Assembly (NCBI RefSeq): GCF_902833055.1
Contig: NZ_CADFEJ010000003.1
Location: 310,001-374,000 of the forward strand
Reading direction: 5' to 3'
DNA length: 64,000 bases
Source of the DNA: Burkholderia territorii
GTDB lineage: Bacteria; Pseudomonadota; Gammaproteobacteria; Burkholderiales; Burkholderiaceae
In this document: one piece after another, positions 51,099-60,169 of the stretch
How the letters are laid out: each line of letters begins with the position of its first letter
Numbering within the stretch: the first letter of the stretch is position 1
The notes under the pieces: model-generated
Databases searched by the model: none
Told to the model about the DNA's origin: nothing
What the model saw: the letters and a program-made list of their open reading frames with translations, nothing else
Position numbers and translations under genes: made by a program

Positions 51099-52157
51099 AT
51101 GGGTATCACCGTCCGTCATCTTCAGAAGCGCTTCGGCGATTTCACCGCCCTCGACGATGTGTCGCTCGACTTTCCGGCGGGCGAACTCGTCGCACTGCTC
51201 GGGCCGTCGGGCTGCGGCAAGACCACGCTGCTGCGCGTGATCGCGGGCCTCGAGCACGCGGACGCCGGCCAGGTCGTGCTGCAGGGGCTCGACGTCGCGT
51301 CGGTCGGCGCGCGCGATCGCCAGGTCGGCTTCGTGTTCCAGCATTACGCGCTGTTCCGCCACATGACCGTGTTCGAGAACGTCGCGTTCGGGCTGCGCGT
51401 GAAGCCGCGTCGCGAACGGCCGTCGGAAACCGTGATCCGCGACAAGGTGCACGAGCTGCTGAAGCTCGTGCAGCTCGACTGGCTCGCGCAGCGTTACCCG
51501 TCCGAGCTGTCGGGCGGCCAGCGCCAGCGGATCGCGCTGGCCCGCGCGCTCGCGGTCGAGCCGAAGGTACTGCTGCTCGACGAGCCGTTCGGCGCGCTCG
51601 ACGCGAAGGTGCGCAAGGAACTGCGCGGCTGGTTGCGGCGCCTGCACGACGACCTTCACATCTCGACGATCTTCGTCACGCACGACCAGGAAGAAGCGCT
51701 GGAAGTGGCCGACCGGATCGTCGTGCTGAACCGCGGCCACGTGGAGCAGGTGGGCAGCCCGCAGGACGTCTACGATCATCCGGAAAGCGCGTTCGTCTAC
51801 GAGTTTCTCGGCGCGGCGAACCGGCTGCCGGGCACGGTTGCCGGGCGCGGCTTCGTCGCCGAGGGTGCGGCCGCGCCGATCGCCGTCGACGCCGATTTCG
51901 CGGGGCCCGCGAATGCCTATGTGCGCCCGCACGACCTGCAGCTGTGGCCGGCCGGCGACGGCCATCGCGACGGCATCGCGGTCGACGTGCGCCGTGTGAT
52001 CCCGCTCGGCGGCTCGGTGCGCGTCGAGCTCGAGGCGCGCACGGGCGGTGCACTCGAAGCGGAACTCGATCGCGACGCGTGGCGCGCGCTCGCGCTGCAG
52101 GTCGGCGACGGCGCAACCGCCGTGCCGCGCGCGGTGCGCGTATTTCCCGCACACTGA
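51099..52157 (+). CDS. cysA: sulfate/thiosulfate ABC transporter ATP-binding protein CysA
   Basis: The 352-residue ATPase has [57 protein letters not shown] (Walker A), [71 protein letters not shown] and a C-terminal TOBE-like regulatory domain ([16 protein letters not shown]). The ATG at 51099 follows AAAGAGGCAACC. It is the last transport gene before cysB. Confidence 0.95.
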   Translation: MGITVRHLQKRFGDFTALDDVSLDFPAGELVALLGPSGCGKTTLLRVIAGLEHADAGQVVLQGLDVASVGARDRQVGFVFQHYALFRHMTVFENVAFGLRVKPRRERPSETVIRDKVHELLKLVQLDWLAQRYPSELSGGQRQRIALARALAVEPKVLLLDEPFGALDAKVRKELRGWLRRLHDDLHISTIFVTHDQEEALEVADRIVVLNRGHVEQVGSPQDVYDHPESAFVYEFLGAANRLPGTVAGRGFVAEGAAAPIAVDADFAGPANAYVRPHDLQLWPAGDGHRDGIAVDVRRVIPLGGSVRVELEARTGGALEAELDRDAWRALALQVGDGATAVPRAVRVFPAH

Positions 52158-52237
52158 CGCCCGAACCCGTCAAAGAGAAGAGGGCGGATACCGCTCCGGA
52201 TCGACATTCGAACAACGACAGCCCAAGAGGCATACCC

Positions 52238-53164
52238 ATGAACTTTCAGCAATTGCGTTTCGTGCGCGAAGCCGTGCGCCAGAACATGAACCTGACGGAA
52301 GTCGCGAACGTGCTGTACACGTCGCAGTCAGGCGTGTCGAAGCAGATCAAGGATCTCGAGGATGAACTGGGCGTGGACATCTTCATCCGTCGCGGCAAGC
52401 GGCTCACCGGGCTCACCGAGCCCGGCAAGGCCGTGCACCAGCTGATCGAGCGGATGCTGCTCGACGCGGAAAACCTGCGCCGGGTCGCGCGCCAGTTCGC
52501 GGACCAGGACAGCGGCCACCTCGTCGTCGCGACGACGCACACGCAGGCGCGCTACGCGCTGCCGAAGGTGATCCGCCAGTTCACCGAGGTGTTCCCGAAG
52601 GTGCATCTCGCGCTGCGGCAGGGCAGCCCGCAGCAGATCGCGCAGATGATCCTGAACGGCGAAGCCGATCTGGGCATCTCGACCGAGGCGCTCGACCGCT
52701 ACCCCGACATCGTCACGTTCCCGTGCTATTCGTGGCACCACACGGTCGTCGTGCCGAAGGGCCATCCGCTCGTCGGCCGCGAGAACCTGACGCTCGACGA
52801 AATCGCCGAGTACCCGATCATCACGTACGACCAGGACTTCACGGGCCGCTCGCACATCGACCAGGCATTCGCGCAGGCCGGCGCGGTGCCCGATGTCGTG
52901 CTGACCGCGATCGACGCCGACGTGATCAAGACCTACGTCGAGCTCGGCATGGGGATTGGCGTCGTCGCGGCGATGGCCTTCGATCCGCAGCGCGACACCG
53001 GGCTCGTCGCGCTCGACACGCAGCACCTGTTCGAGGCGAGCACGACGCGTGTCGGCTTGCGCAAGGGCGCGTTCCTGCGCGCGTATGCATACCGGCTGAT
53101 CGAGATGTTCGCGCCGCATCTGAACGAAACCGAAATCGCGTCGCAACTGCGCGAAGTGGCCTGA
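52238..53164 (+). CDS. cysB: LysR-type regulator CysB
   Basis: The 308-residue protein resembles CysB/Cbl: MNFQQLRFVREAVRQNMNLTEVANVLYTSQSGVSKQIKDLEDELGVDIFIRRGKRLTGLTEPGKAVHQLIERMLLDAENLRRVARQFADQDSGHLVVATTHTQARYALPKVIRQF. The TTHTQARYALP segment lines the sulfate/N-acetylserine pocket of CysB. It controls sulfate-uptake genes and probably the alkanesulfonate and cystine genes in this window. It lies 80 bp after cysA on the same strand. In B. cenocepacia both CysB and a related SsuR are described; CysB is the better fit here by neighbourhood. Confidence 0.93.
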   Translation: MNFQQLRFVREAVRQNMNLTEVANVLYTSQSGVSKQIKDLEDELGVDIFIRRGKRLTGLTEPGKAVHQLIERMLLDAENLRRVARQFADQDSGHLVVATTHTQARYALPKVIRQFTEVFPKVHLALRQGSPQQIAQMILNGEADLGISTEALDRYPDIVTFPCYSWHHTVVVPKGHPLVGRENLTLDEIAEYPIITYDQDFTGRSHIDQAFAQAGAVPDVVLTAIDADVIKTYVELGMGIGVVAAMAFDPQRDTGLVALDTQHLFEASTTRVGLRKGAFLRAYAYRLIEMFAPHLNETEIASQLREVA

Positions 53165-53500
53165 CGGTTACGCGCGTGCTGCACACGCCGCGTGCGGTCC
53201 GGGCAAGCGCCCGGCGCGCGCGGCGTTTCTTTTGCCGCTCGAGCGACGGCGGATCGCATACCCGCGCCGCGCCCGATCCGCATGCATCGACGCTCATGGA
53301 ATACGCACGTGAAACGCTGCATTCCGTTCATCTCATGCAAGTCATGGCGCCAAGGATATGATTTAATGCGCGCGGACGCGAGAAGGGCCGGGCCGGACTT
53401 TCTTGCGCGACGCGGGACGGAACCGGCGGCCGCATGCCCGAGGCCGGCGCTGCCGCGATCGCCGTCCGCCATTCGACGATGCACGAACAAGAGGTGAACA
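53165..53500. other. intergenic region after cysB
   Basis: This 336-bp gap has a possible short hairpin just after cysB (GCGCGC-rich at 53205-53225), but no clear terminator. A TATGATTT element near 53356 may be a -10 for the DUF805 gene. No gene is seen. Confidence 0.4.
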
Positions 53501-53887
53501 ATGAATCTCAAATGGTTTCTTTTTTCGTTCGAAGGCCGGATCGGTCGCATGCCGTGGTGGATTTACGCGGTGGTGTCCGGCGTGATCAGCGCGATCTTCG
53601 ATGCGGGCAGCCGCGGTTCGTCGAACGACGATCTGCCGCTGTCGGTCGTGCTGCTGTTCGTTGCGATCGCCGTCGTCGCGTTCTGGTCGACACTTGCCGT
53701 CGGCGTGAAGCGGCTGCACGACATCGACAAGTCGGGGTGGTGGATGCTGCTGATGTGCGTGCCGATCGTCGGTGCGCTCGCGTTGCTCGTGATGAACGGC
53801 TTCATCGCCGGCACGCCGCATGCGAACCGCTTCGGCGCGCCGCCGTCGAACGATCGCGACGAGCCCGCGCAACAGGATCGGGCCTGA
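53501..53887 (+). CDS. DUF805 family small inner-membrane protein
   Basis: The 128-residue protein has about three to four hydrophobic segments and the family signature FEGRIGRMPWWIYAVVSGVISAIFD...FWSTLAVGVKRLHDIDKSGWWMLLMCVPIVGALALLVM. The KRLHD.DKSGWW motif is highly characteristic of DUF805 (YhaH-like) proteins of unknown function. The CDS starts ATGAATCTC after AGAGGTGAAC. The C-terminus is acidic and polar. Confidence 0.9.
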   Translation: MNLKWFLFSFEGRIGRMPWWIYAVVSGVISAIFDAGSRGSSNDDLPLSVVLLFVAIAVVAFWSTLAVGVKRLHDIDKSGWWMLLMCVPIVGALALLVMNGFIAGTPHANRFGAPPSNDRDEPAQQDRA

Positions 53888-54120
53888 CGCACGAGGTGTT
53901 GCCTTCGCGCGTCGCGATGCGCTCCGAATAAACCCTTAAATATTGATCAGACGGGTTGCGCGTCGCCGCGAAACGGTACAGCATAGCCCTCACTCCGCCG
54001 GCGTCCCCGCCGGCGGTGGCGCGTCGACGACAGCACGCGCCAGGCAGTCGGCCGTCTGCCTCGCTTCCATTCCGTGGTACCGACAAGCAGCATCGATGGC
54101 CAATGCCCGGGTAGTGTGGC

Positions 54121-54132
54121 GCAAACGTTTGC
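54121..54132. promoter_or_regulatory. LacI-type operator upstream of rbsB
   Basis: GCAAACGTTTGC is a perfect 12-bp palindrome with the central CG of LacI/PurR/RbsR-family sites. It lies 52 bp before the rbsB start. The rbsR gene in the same operon encodes a LacI-family protein, the probable ligand of this site. Confidence 0.85.
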
Positions 54133-54183
54133 TCACATTAAAACAACAGTCCGGCCCGTCGGGCCAGTCGCCAGGAGATGTGT

Positions 54184-55134
54184 ATGAATGTCCGCTTTCG
54201 CCGTCGCTTCCTGACCGCCGCGCTTGCCGCCGTCGCGGTCGCTGCCGCACCGGTCGTCCATGCCCAATCGGCGGGCAAGCCGAAAGTCGCGCTCGTGATG
54301 AAGTCGCTCGCCAACGAGTTCTTCCTGACGATGGAAAACGGCGCGAAGGAATACCAGAAGCACAACGCCGGTCAGTTCGACCTGATCACGAACGGCATCA
54401 AGGACGAGACCGACACCGCGAACCAGATCCGCATCGTCGAGCAGATGATCGTGTCGAAGGTCGATGCGATCGTGCTCGCGCCGGCCGATTCGAAGGCGCT
54501 CGTGCCGGTCGTGAAGAAGGCGGTCGACGCGGGCATCATCGTCGTGAACATCGACAACCGGCTCGATCCCGACGTGCTGAAGTCGAAGAACCTGAACGTG
54601 CCGTTCGTCGGCCCCGACAACCGCAAGGGCGCGCGCAAGATCGGCGATTACCTCGCGAAGCGGCTGAAGGCGGGCGACCAGGTCGGCATCATCGAAGGCG
54701 TGTCGACGACGACCAATGCGCAGCAGCGCACGGCCGGCTTCCAGGATGCGATGAAGGCGGGCGGGATGAAGGTCGTGTCGGTACAGTCGGGCGAGTGGGA
54801 GATCGACAAGGGCAACGCGGTCGCGTCCGCGATGCTCAACGAGTACCCGAACCTGCGCGCGCTGCTGTGCGGCAACGACAACATGGCGATCGGCGCCGTG
54901 TCGGCCGTGCGGGCGGCGGGCAAGCAGGGCAAGGTGCTCGTGGTCGGCTACGACAACATCAACGCGATCAAGCCGATGCTGAAGGACGGCCGCGTCGTCG
55001 CGACCGCCGACCAGTACGCGGCGAAGCAGGCCGTGTTCGGCATCGACACGGCGCTCAAGGCGATCGCCGAGCATCGCAAGCAGGCCGACATGACCGGCGT
55101 GGTCGAGACGCCGGTGGATCTCGTGACGAAGTAA
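54184..55134 (+). CDS. rbsB: ribose-type ABC transporter periplasmic binding protein
   Basis: The 316-residue type 1 periplasmic binding protein has a Sec signal peptide ending VHA (cleavage after residue 27), followed by KPKVALVMKSLANEFFLTMENGAKEYQKH and AIVLAPADSKALVPVVKKAVDAGIIVVNIDNRLD, the sugar-binding PBP pattern. VLVVGYDNINAIKPMLKDGRVVATADQYAAKQAVFGID sits near the C-terminus. The ATG at 54184 is six bases after AGGAG; the ATG at 54178 is too close to it. It heads rbsBACRK with a LacI-type operator upstream. Ribose is inferred from rbsK and gene order. Confidence 0.9.
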   Translation: MNVRFRRRFLTAALAAVAVAAAPVVHAQSAGKPKVALVMKSLANEFFLTMENGAKEYQKHNAGQFDLITNGIKDETDTANQIRIVEQMIVSKVDAIVLAPADSKALVPVVKKAVDAGIIVVNIDNRLDPDVLKSKNLNVPFVGPDNRKGARKIGDYLAKRLKAGDQVGIIEGVSTTTNAQQRTAGFQDAMKAGGMKVVSVQSGEWEIDKGNAVASAMLNEYPNLRALLCGNDNMAIGAVSAVRAAGKQGKVLVVGYDNINAIKPMLKDGRVVATADQYAAKQAVFGIDTALKAIAEHRKQADMTGVVETPVDLVTK

Positions 55135-55273
55135 CGCCGCTCCGCCACGGCCGCCGCGCTCAAGAATCGGGGACAGCGGCCGTTATACGGAGTGAGCGCG
55201 ATCACGGCCACTGCAAGCACTTGTGAGCGTCATACCCGCGCGCCGCGTGCGCGCGGCCGCAACCAGGATCGCG

Positions 55274-56887
55274 ATGGAACCGACCTTCCAACCCTCCCGT
55301 TCAGCTGTTCCCGTGCTGTCCGTCTCCGGTGTGGGCAAGACCTACGCCGAACCCGTACTCGCCGACGTCACGTTGACGCTCGTGCAGGGCGAGGCGCTCG
55401 CGCTGACGGGCGAGAATGGCGCGGGAAAGAGCACGCTGTCGAAGATCATCGGCGGGCTCGTCGACCCGACGGCCGGCACGATGCAGCTCGGCGGCCAGGC
55501 CTATGCGCCGGCAAGCCGCACGCAGGCCGAGGCGCTCGGCGTGCGCATGGTGATGCAGGAGCTGAACCTGCTGCCGACGCTGACGGTCGCCGAAAACCTG
55601 TTTCTGAATCGTCTGCCGCGGCGCTTCGGCATCATCGATCGCGCGCGGCTGCGCGACGATGCGCGTGCCGCGATGGCGCAGGTCGGGCTCGATGCGGTCG
55701 ATCCCGATACGCCGGTCGGCGCGCTCGGGATCGGCCACCAGCAGATGGTGGAGATCGCGCGCAACCTGATCGGCGACTGCCGCGTACTGATCCTCGACGA
55801 ACCGACCGCGATGCTGACCGCGCGCGAGGTCGAACTGCTGTTCGAGCAGATCGACCGGCTGAAGGCGCGCGGCGTCGCGATCATCTACATCTCGCACCGG
55901 CTCGAGGAGCTTGCCCGCGTGGCCGAGCGCGTCGCGGTGTTGCGCGACGGCCGGCTCGTGCATGTCGGCGACATGGCCGCGACGACGTCCGACGGGCTCG
56001 TCACGCTGATGGTCGGGCGCGAGCTCGGCGAGCACATCGACCTCGGTGCGCGCCGTATCGGCGCGCCGCGGCTCGTCGTATCGGGCATGACGCGCGGCAC
56101 GGCCGTGCGCGACGTGTCGCTCGAGGTGCGCTCGGGCGAGATCTTCGGCATCTCGGGGCTGATCGGCGCGGGGCGCACCGAGTTGCTGCGGCTGATCTAC
56201 GGCGCGGATACGCCGGACGCCGGGATGATCGCGGTCGGCGATCCGCTGAAGCCGGCGCGCATCGGCTCGCCCGTCGACGCGGTGAAGCACGGCATCGCGC
56301 TGATCACCGAGGACCGCAAGGGTGAAGGGCTGCTGCTGTCGCAGTCGGTCACGTCGAACGTGTCGCTCGGCCAGCTCGACCGTCTGGCGCGCGGCGGCAT
56401 CGTCGACGCGACGCGCGAGACGGCGCTCGCCGAACAGCAGATCGACGCGCTGCGGATTCGCACGCACGGCGCCGCGCAGGCGGTCGGCGAACTGTCGGGC
56501 GGCAACCAGCAGAAGGTCGTGATCGGCCGCTGGCTCGCGCGCGACATGGGCGTGCTGCTGTTCGACGAGCCGACGCGCGGAATCGACGTCGGCGCCAAGT
56601 TCGAGATCTACACGCTGATGGGCGCGCTCGCGCGCGAAGGCCGCGCGCTGGTGGTGGTATCGAGCGACCTGCGCGAGCTGATGCTGATCTGCGACCGGAT
56701 CGGCGTGATGTCGGCAGGCCGCATGACCGCCGTGTTCGAACGCGGCAACTGGACCCAGGATGCGCTGCTGGCCGCGGCGTTCGCCGGCTTCGGCCGCGAA
56801 GCGCTTCCGGACGGCGCGCGGCATCCGGATGCGCAAGGCGCGCCGCGCCCGGCCTCCGGCACTTCGACGACAGGACGACAGCAATGA
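55274..56887 (+). CDS. rbsA: ribose-type ABC transporter ATP-binding protein (double ATPase)
   Basis: The 537-residue protein has two ABC domains. The first has Walker A GENGAGKST (46-54), Walker B RVLILDEPTAML and H-loop IIYISHRLEEL. The second has a degenerate Walker A (GLIGAGRTE) and signature LSGGNQQKVVIGRWLARDMGVLLFDEPTRGIDVG, as usual for RbsA/XylG/AraG. The ATG at 55274 is preceded by AGGA; the GTG at 55223 is less likely. A 139-bp gap with a weak inverted repeat separates it from rbsB. Its stop overlaps the rbsC start (ATGA). Confidence 0.94.
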   Translation: MEPTFQPSRSAVPVLSVSGVGKTYAEPVLADVTLTLVQGEALALTGENGAGKSTLSKIIGGLVDPTAGTMQLGGQAYAPASRTQAEALGVRMVMQELNLLPTLTVAENLFLNRLPRRFGIIDRARLRDDARAAMAQVGLDAVDPDTPVGALGIGHQQMVEIARNLIGDCRVLILDEPTAMLTAREVELLFEQIDRLKARGVAIIYISHRLEELARVAERVAVLRDGRLVHVGDMAATTSDGLVTLMVGRELGEHIDLGARRIGAPRLVVSGMTRGTAVRDVSLEVRSGEIFGISGLIGAGRTELLRLIYGADTPDAGMIAVGDPLKPARIGSPVDAVKHGIALITEDRKGEGLLLSQSVTSNVSLGQLDRLARGGIVDATRETALAEQQIDALRIRTHGAAQAVGELSGGNQQKVVIGRWLARDMGVLLFDEPTRGIDVGAKFEIYTLMGALAREGRALVVVSSDLRELMLICDRIGVMSAGRMTAVFERGNWTQDALLAAAFAGFGREALPDGARHPDAQGAPRPASGTSTTGRQQ

Positions 56888-57903
56888 CCCAGCCTCCCGT
56901 ATCCCCGAGCGACGCAGGCGCGCAGCAGACCGTGACGGGGCGCCGCGCGCGCACGCTGTCCGGCACGCGGCTCGGCGTGTCGAACTATCTCGGGCTCGCC
57001 GGCGCGCTCGTCGCGATGATCGCGCTGTTTTCGGCGCTGAGTTCGCATTTCCTGACCTACGATACGTTCAGTACGATCGCGAACCAGATCCCCGATCTCG
57101 TCGTGATGTCGGTCGGGATGACCTTCGTGCTGATCATCGCCGGCATCGACCTGTCGGTCGGCTCGGTGCTCGCGCTGGCCGCGTCGATGGTCAGCGTGGC
57201 TTCGCTGAAGTGGCAGTGGGGGCCGTTGCCGGCCGCGCTGATCGGGATCGCGGTCGCGACCGCGACGGGCTCGCTGACGGGCGCGATCACGGTCGGCTGG
57301 CGGATTCCGTCGTTCATCGTGTCGCTCGGCGTGCTCGAGGCCGCGCGCGGCGTCGCATACCAGCTGACGAATTCGCGCACGGCCTACATCGGCGACGCGT
57401 TCGACTTCCTGTCGAACCCGATCGCGCTCGGCATTTCGCCGGCGTTCCTGATCGCGGTGGCGGTGATGGTCGCGGCACAGTTCGTGCTCACGCGCACCGT
57501 GTTCGGACGCTATCTCGTCGGGATCGGCACGAACGAGGAGGCGGTACGGCTTGCCGGGGTTAACCCGCGTCCGTATAAAATCCTCGTATTCGCATTGATG
57601 GGCGCGCTCGCGGGGCTCGCGTCGCTGTTTCAGATCTCGCGGCTCGAGGCCGCCGATCCGAACGCGGGCGCGGGTGTCGAACTGCAGGTGATCGCAGCCG
57701 TCGTGATCGGCGGCACGAGCCTGATGGGCGGGCGCGGCTCGGTGATCAGCACGTTCTTCGGCGTGTTGATCATCTCCGTGCTGGCCGCGGGACTCGCTCA
57801 GATCGGCGCGAACGAGCCGACCAAACGGATCATCACCGGGGCGGTGATCGTGGTCGCGGTCGTGCTCGACACTTATCGCAGCCGGCGCGCGCGCGCCCGG
57901 TAG
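56884..57903 (+). CDS. rbsC: ribose-type ABC transporter permease
   Basis: The 339-residue BPD_transp_2 permease has eight to ten helices: LVVMSVGMTFVLIIAGIDLSVGSVLALAASM (the GIDLSVGS motif), VGWRIPSFIVSLGVLEAARGVAYQLTNSRTAY and GTNEEAVRLAGVNPRPYKILVFALMGALAGLASLFQISRLEAADPNAGAGVELQVIAAVVIGGTSLMGGRGS. It is coupled to rbsA by the overlap at 56884-56887. rbsR follows 35 bp downstream. Confidence 0.94.
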   Translation: MTQPPVSPSDAGAQQTVTGRRARTLSGTRLGVSNYLGLAGALVAMIALFSALSSHFLTYDTFSTIANQIPDLVVMSVGMTFVLIIAGIDLSVGSVLALAASMVSVASLKWQWGPLPAALIGIAVATATGSLTGAITVGWRIPSFIVSLGVLEAARGVAYQLTNSRTAYIGDAFDFLSNPIALGISPAFLIAVAVMVAAQFVLTRTVFGRYLVGIGTNEEAVRLAGVNPRPYKILVFALMGALAGLASLFQISRLEAADPNAGAGVELQVIAAVVIGGTSLMGGRGSVISTFFGVLIISVLAAGLAQIGANEPTKRIITGAVIVVAVVLDTYRSRRARAR

Positions 57904-57938
57904 AACTATACGGAAAGCAGACCAGAGAGAAACGGGAA

Positions 57939-58970
57939 ATGGCGACGATCAAGGATGTGGCGGCCATGGCGGGCGTGTCGTTTACGACCGTCTCGCACGT
58001 GGTGAACAATTCGCGGCCGGTGTCCGCGGATGTGCGTGCGAAGGTCGAGGGCGCGATCCGCGAGCTGAATTACGTGCCATCGGCCGTGGCGCGGTCGCTG
58101 AAGGCGCGCGCGACGGCGACCATCGGCCTCGTCGTGCCGAACAGCACGAATCCGTACTTCGCGGAGCTGGCGCGCGGCATCGAGGACCAGTGCGCGGCCA
58201 ACGGCTATTGCGTGTTCTTCTGCAACTCGGACGACGATCCCGTGAAGCAGCGCAACTACCTGCGCGTGCTGCAGGAAAAGCGCATCGACGGGCTGATCGT
58301 CGCGTCGGCCGGCGAGGACGCGGTGCTCGCGCAGACGCTGGCGGACGCGCATGCGCCGCTCGTCGTCGTCGACCGCAACATCGAGGGGCTCGCGGCCGAC
58401 CTCGTGCAGATCGACCACGAACGCGGCGCCTACCTGGCGACGCGTCACCTGCTCGAGCTCGGGCACGCGAAGATCGGCTGCATCACCGGGCCGACCGACA
58501 CGGCCGTCAGCGCGATGCGCGTGCACGGCTTCATCCGTGCGATGGCCGAGCGCGGGATCGACATCGTGCCGGGGGCGATCGCGGAAAGCGATTTCTCGTG
58601 CCTCGGCGGCTACCACGCGGCCTCGCGGCTGTTCGAGTCGGTGCATCCCAGCGCGATTTTCGCGGGCAACGACCTGATGGGCGTCGGCGCGCTGCGCGCG
58701 GCGGCCGAGCGCGGCCTGCGCGTGCCGGACGACTGCTCGATCATCGGCTTCGACGACATCGAATTCTCCCGTTATACGTATCCGGCGCTGTCGACGGTCG
58801 GCCAGTCGGTGCGCGCGCTCGGCGAAATGGCCGCGCAAACGCTGATCGAGCGGATCGGCGGCGGTTCGACGGCCGCGCCGAGCCGTCGTCGCGTCGTGTC
58901 GCCGCGTCTCGTGCTGCGCGAATCGACGGCGATCTATCGCGAGCCGGCCGCGCCGGGCGCTCGCGCATGA
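57939..58970 (+). CDS. rbsR: LacI-family repressor of the ribose operon
   Basis: The 343-residue protein has an N-terminal LacI helix-turn-helix and hinge (MATIKDVAAMAGVSFTTVSHVVNNSRPVSADVRAKVEGAIRELNYVPSAVARSL) and a PBP1-like sugar-binding domain (TIGLVVPNSTNPYFAELARGIEDQC...SIIGFDDIEFSRYTYPALSTVGQS). It probably binds the palindrome at 54121-54132 and responds to ribose. Unlike E. coli, it lies inside the operon before rbsK. Its stop overlaps the rbsK start (ATGA at 58967-58970). Confidence 0.93.
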   Translation: MATIKDVAAMAGVSFTTVSHVVNNSRPVSADVRAKVEGAIRELNYVPSAVARSLKARATATIGLVVPNSTNPYFAELARGIEDQCAANGYCVFFCNSDDDPVKQRNYLRVLQEKRIDGLIVASAGEDAVLAQTLADAHAPLVVVDRNIEGLAADLVQIDHERGAYLATRHLLELGHAKIGCITGPTDTAVSAMRVHGFIRAMAERGIDIVPGAIAESDFSCLGGYHAASRLFESVHPSAIFAGNDLMGVGALRAAAERGLRVPDDCSIIGFDDIEFSRYTYPALSTVGQSVRALGEMAAQTLIERIGGGSTAAPSRRRVVSPRLVLRESTAIYREPAAPGARA

Positions 58971-59902
58971 CGGCGCGTGCGGCAGGCACCGGCCGCGTGA
59001 CGGTGGTCGGCAGCCTCAACATGGATCTCGTCGTGCGGGCGCCGCGGTTGCCGCTGCCTGGAGAAACGCTGGCCGGCCACGCGTACGCGCAGGCCGCGGG
59101 CGGCAAGGGCGGCAACCAGGCCGTCGCGGCGGCGCGGCTTGGCGCGCAGGTCGCGATGATCGGCTGCGTCGGCGCGGATGCGCACGGTACCGCGCTGCGG
59201 GCCGGCCTCGAGGCCGAACGCATCGACTGCTCGCGGCTCGCGACGAGCACGACGGCATCGACCGGTGTCGCGCTGATCGTCGTCGACGACGCGAGCCAGA
59301 ACGCGATCGTGATCGTCGCGGGCAGCAATGGCGAAGTGACGACCGAAACGGTGGCGCGCAACGAGGCCGCGCTGGCCGCGACCGACGTGGTGATCTGCCA
59401 GCTCGAGACGCCGCCGGACGCCGTGTTCGCGGTGCTGTCGGCCGGGCGGCGGCTCGGTCGCATCGTCGTGCTCAATCCGGCGCCGGCCGTCGCGCCGCTG
59501 CCGGACGGCTGGCTGCCGCTGGTCGATTACCTGATTCCGAACGAAGTGGAAGCGGCCGCGCTGACCGGGCTGCCCGTGCGCAACCCGGCCGACGCGGAAG
59601 CCGCGGCGCGTGTGCTGCAGGCGGGCGGCGCGCGCAACGTGCTGATCACGCTCGGCGCGCGCGGCGTGCTCGCGCTGACGGCCGACGGCGCGGTGCGCCA
59701 CTATCCGGCACCCGTCGTCAAGGCCGTCGACACGACCGCGGCCGGCGATACCTTCATCGGCGGTTTCGCCGCGCGCGTCGCTGCGGGCGAGGCCATCGAT
59801 GCGGCCATCCGCTTCGCGCAACGCGCGGCGGCGTTGTCGGTCACGCGCGCGGGCGCGCAACCGTCGATTCCCACCCTCGCCGACCTGGCCGAACAGGGCT
59901 AG
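58967..59902 (+). CDS. rbsK: ribokinase
   Basis: The 311-residue PfkB-family kinase phosphorylates ribose at C5. The signatures are VVGSLNMDLVVRAPRLPLPGETLAGHAYAQAAGGKGGNQAVAAARLGAQVAMIGCVG (family motif 1 with GGKGGNQA) and VDTTAAGDTFIGGFAARVAAGE (motif 2 with the catalytic Asp of AAGD). The start overlaps rbsR. It is the last gene of the operon; rbsD (ribose pyranase) is absent. The product would feed RpiA, encoded in the first part of the window. Confidence 0.95.
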   Translation: MTARAAGTGRVTVVGSLNMDLVVRAPRLPLPGETLAGHAYAQAAGGKGGNQAVAAARLGAQVAMIGCVGADAHGTALRAGLEAERIDCSRLATSTTASTGVALIVVDDASQNAIVIVAGSNGEVTTETVARNEAALAATDVVICQLETPPDAVFAVLSAGRRLGRIVVLNPAPAVAPLPDGWLPLVDYLIPNEVEAAALTGLPVRNPADAEAAARVLQAGGARNVLITLGARGVLALTADGAVRHYPAPVVKAVDTTAAGDTFIGGFAARVAAGEAIDAAIRFAQRAAALSVTRAGAQPSIPTLADLAEQG

Positions 59903-60169
59903 ATCGCGCATCCCGGCCGGCGCGTGCGACGCCACGCGGCCGACCCTCTTTCCCCGGATGCCTGACCGCAATGCTCGCCACGCGCCGTCGCGTGACGAGC
60001 TGCGATGCTTCGCCCCCATTATTCATCGATATGTAATGAACTAACGAATTGGTGAAAAAAATGATGTGAATACCATCAAGCTGCGCAACATCCGGTCGTA
60101 AATACACCAGGACGAAACACTGTTTCGAAAAGCGGGCGTTGCCCGCCATGACGACGCAATACAGGAAGA

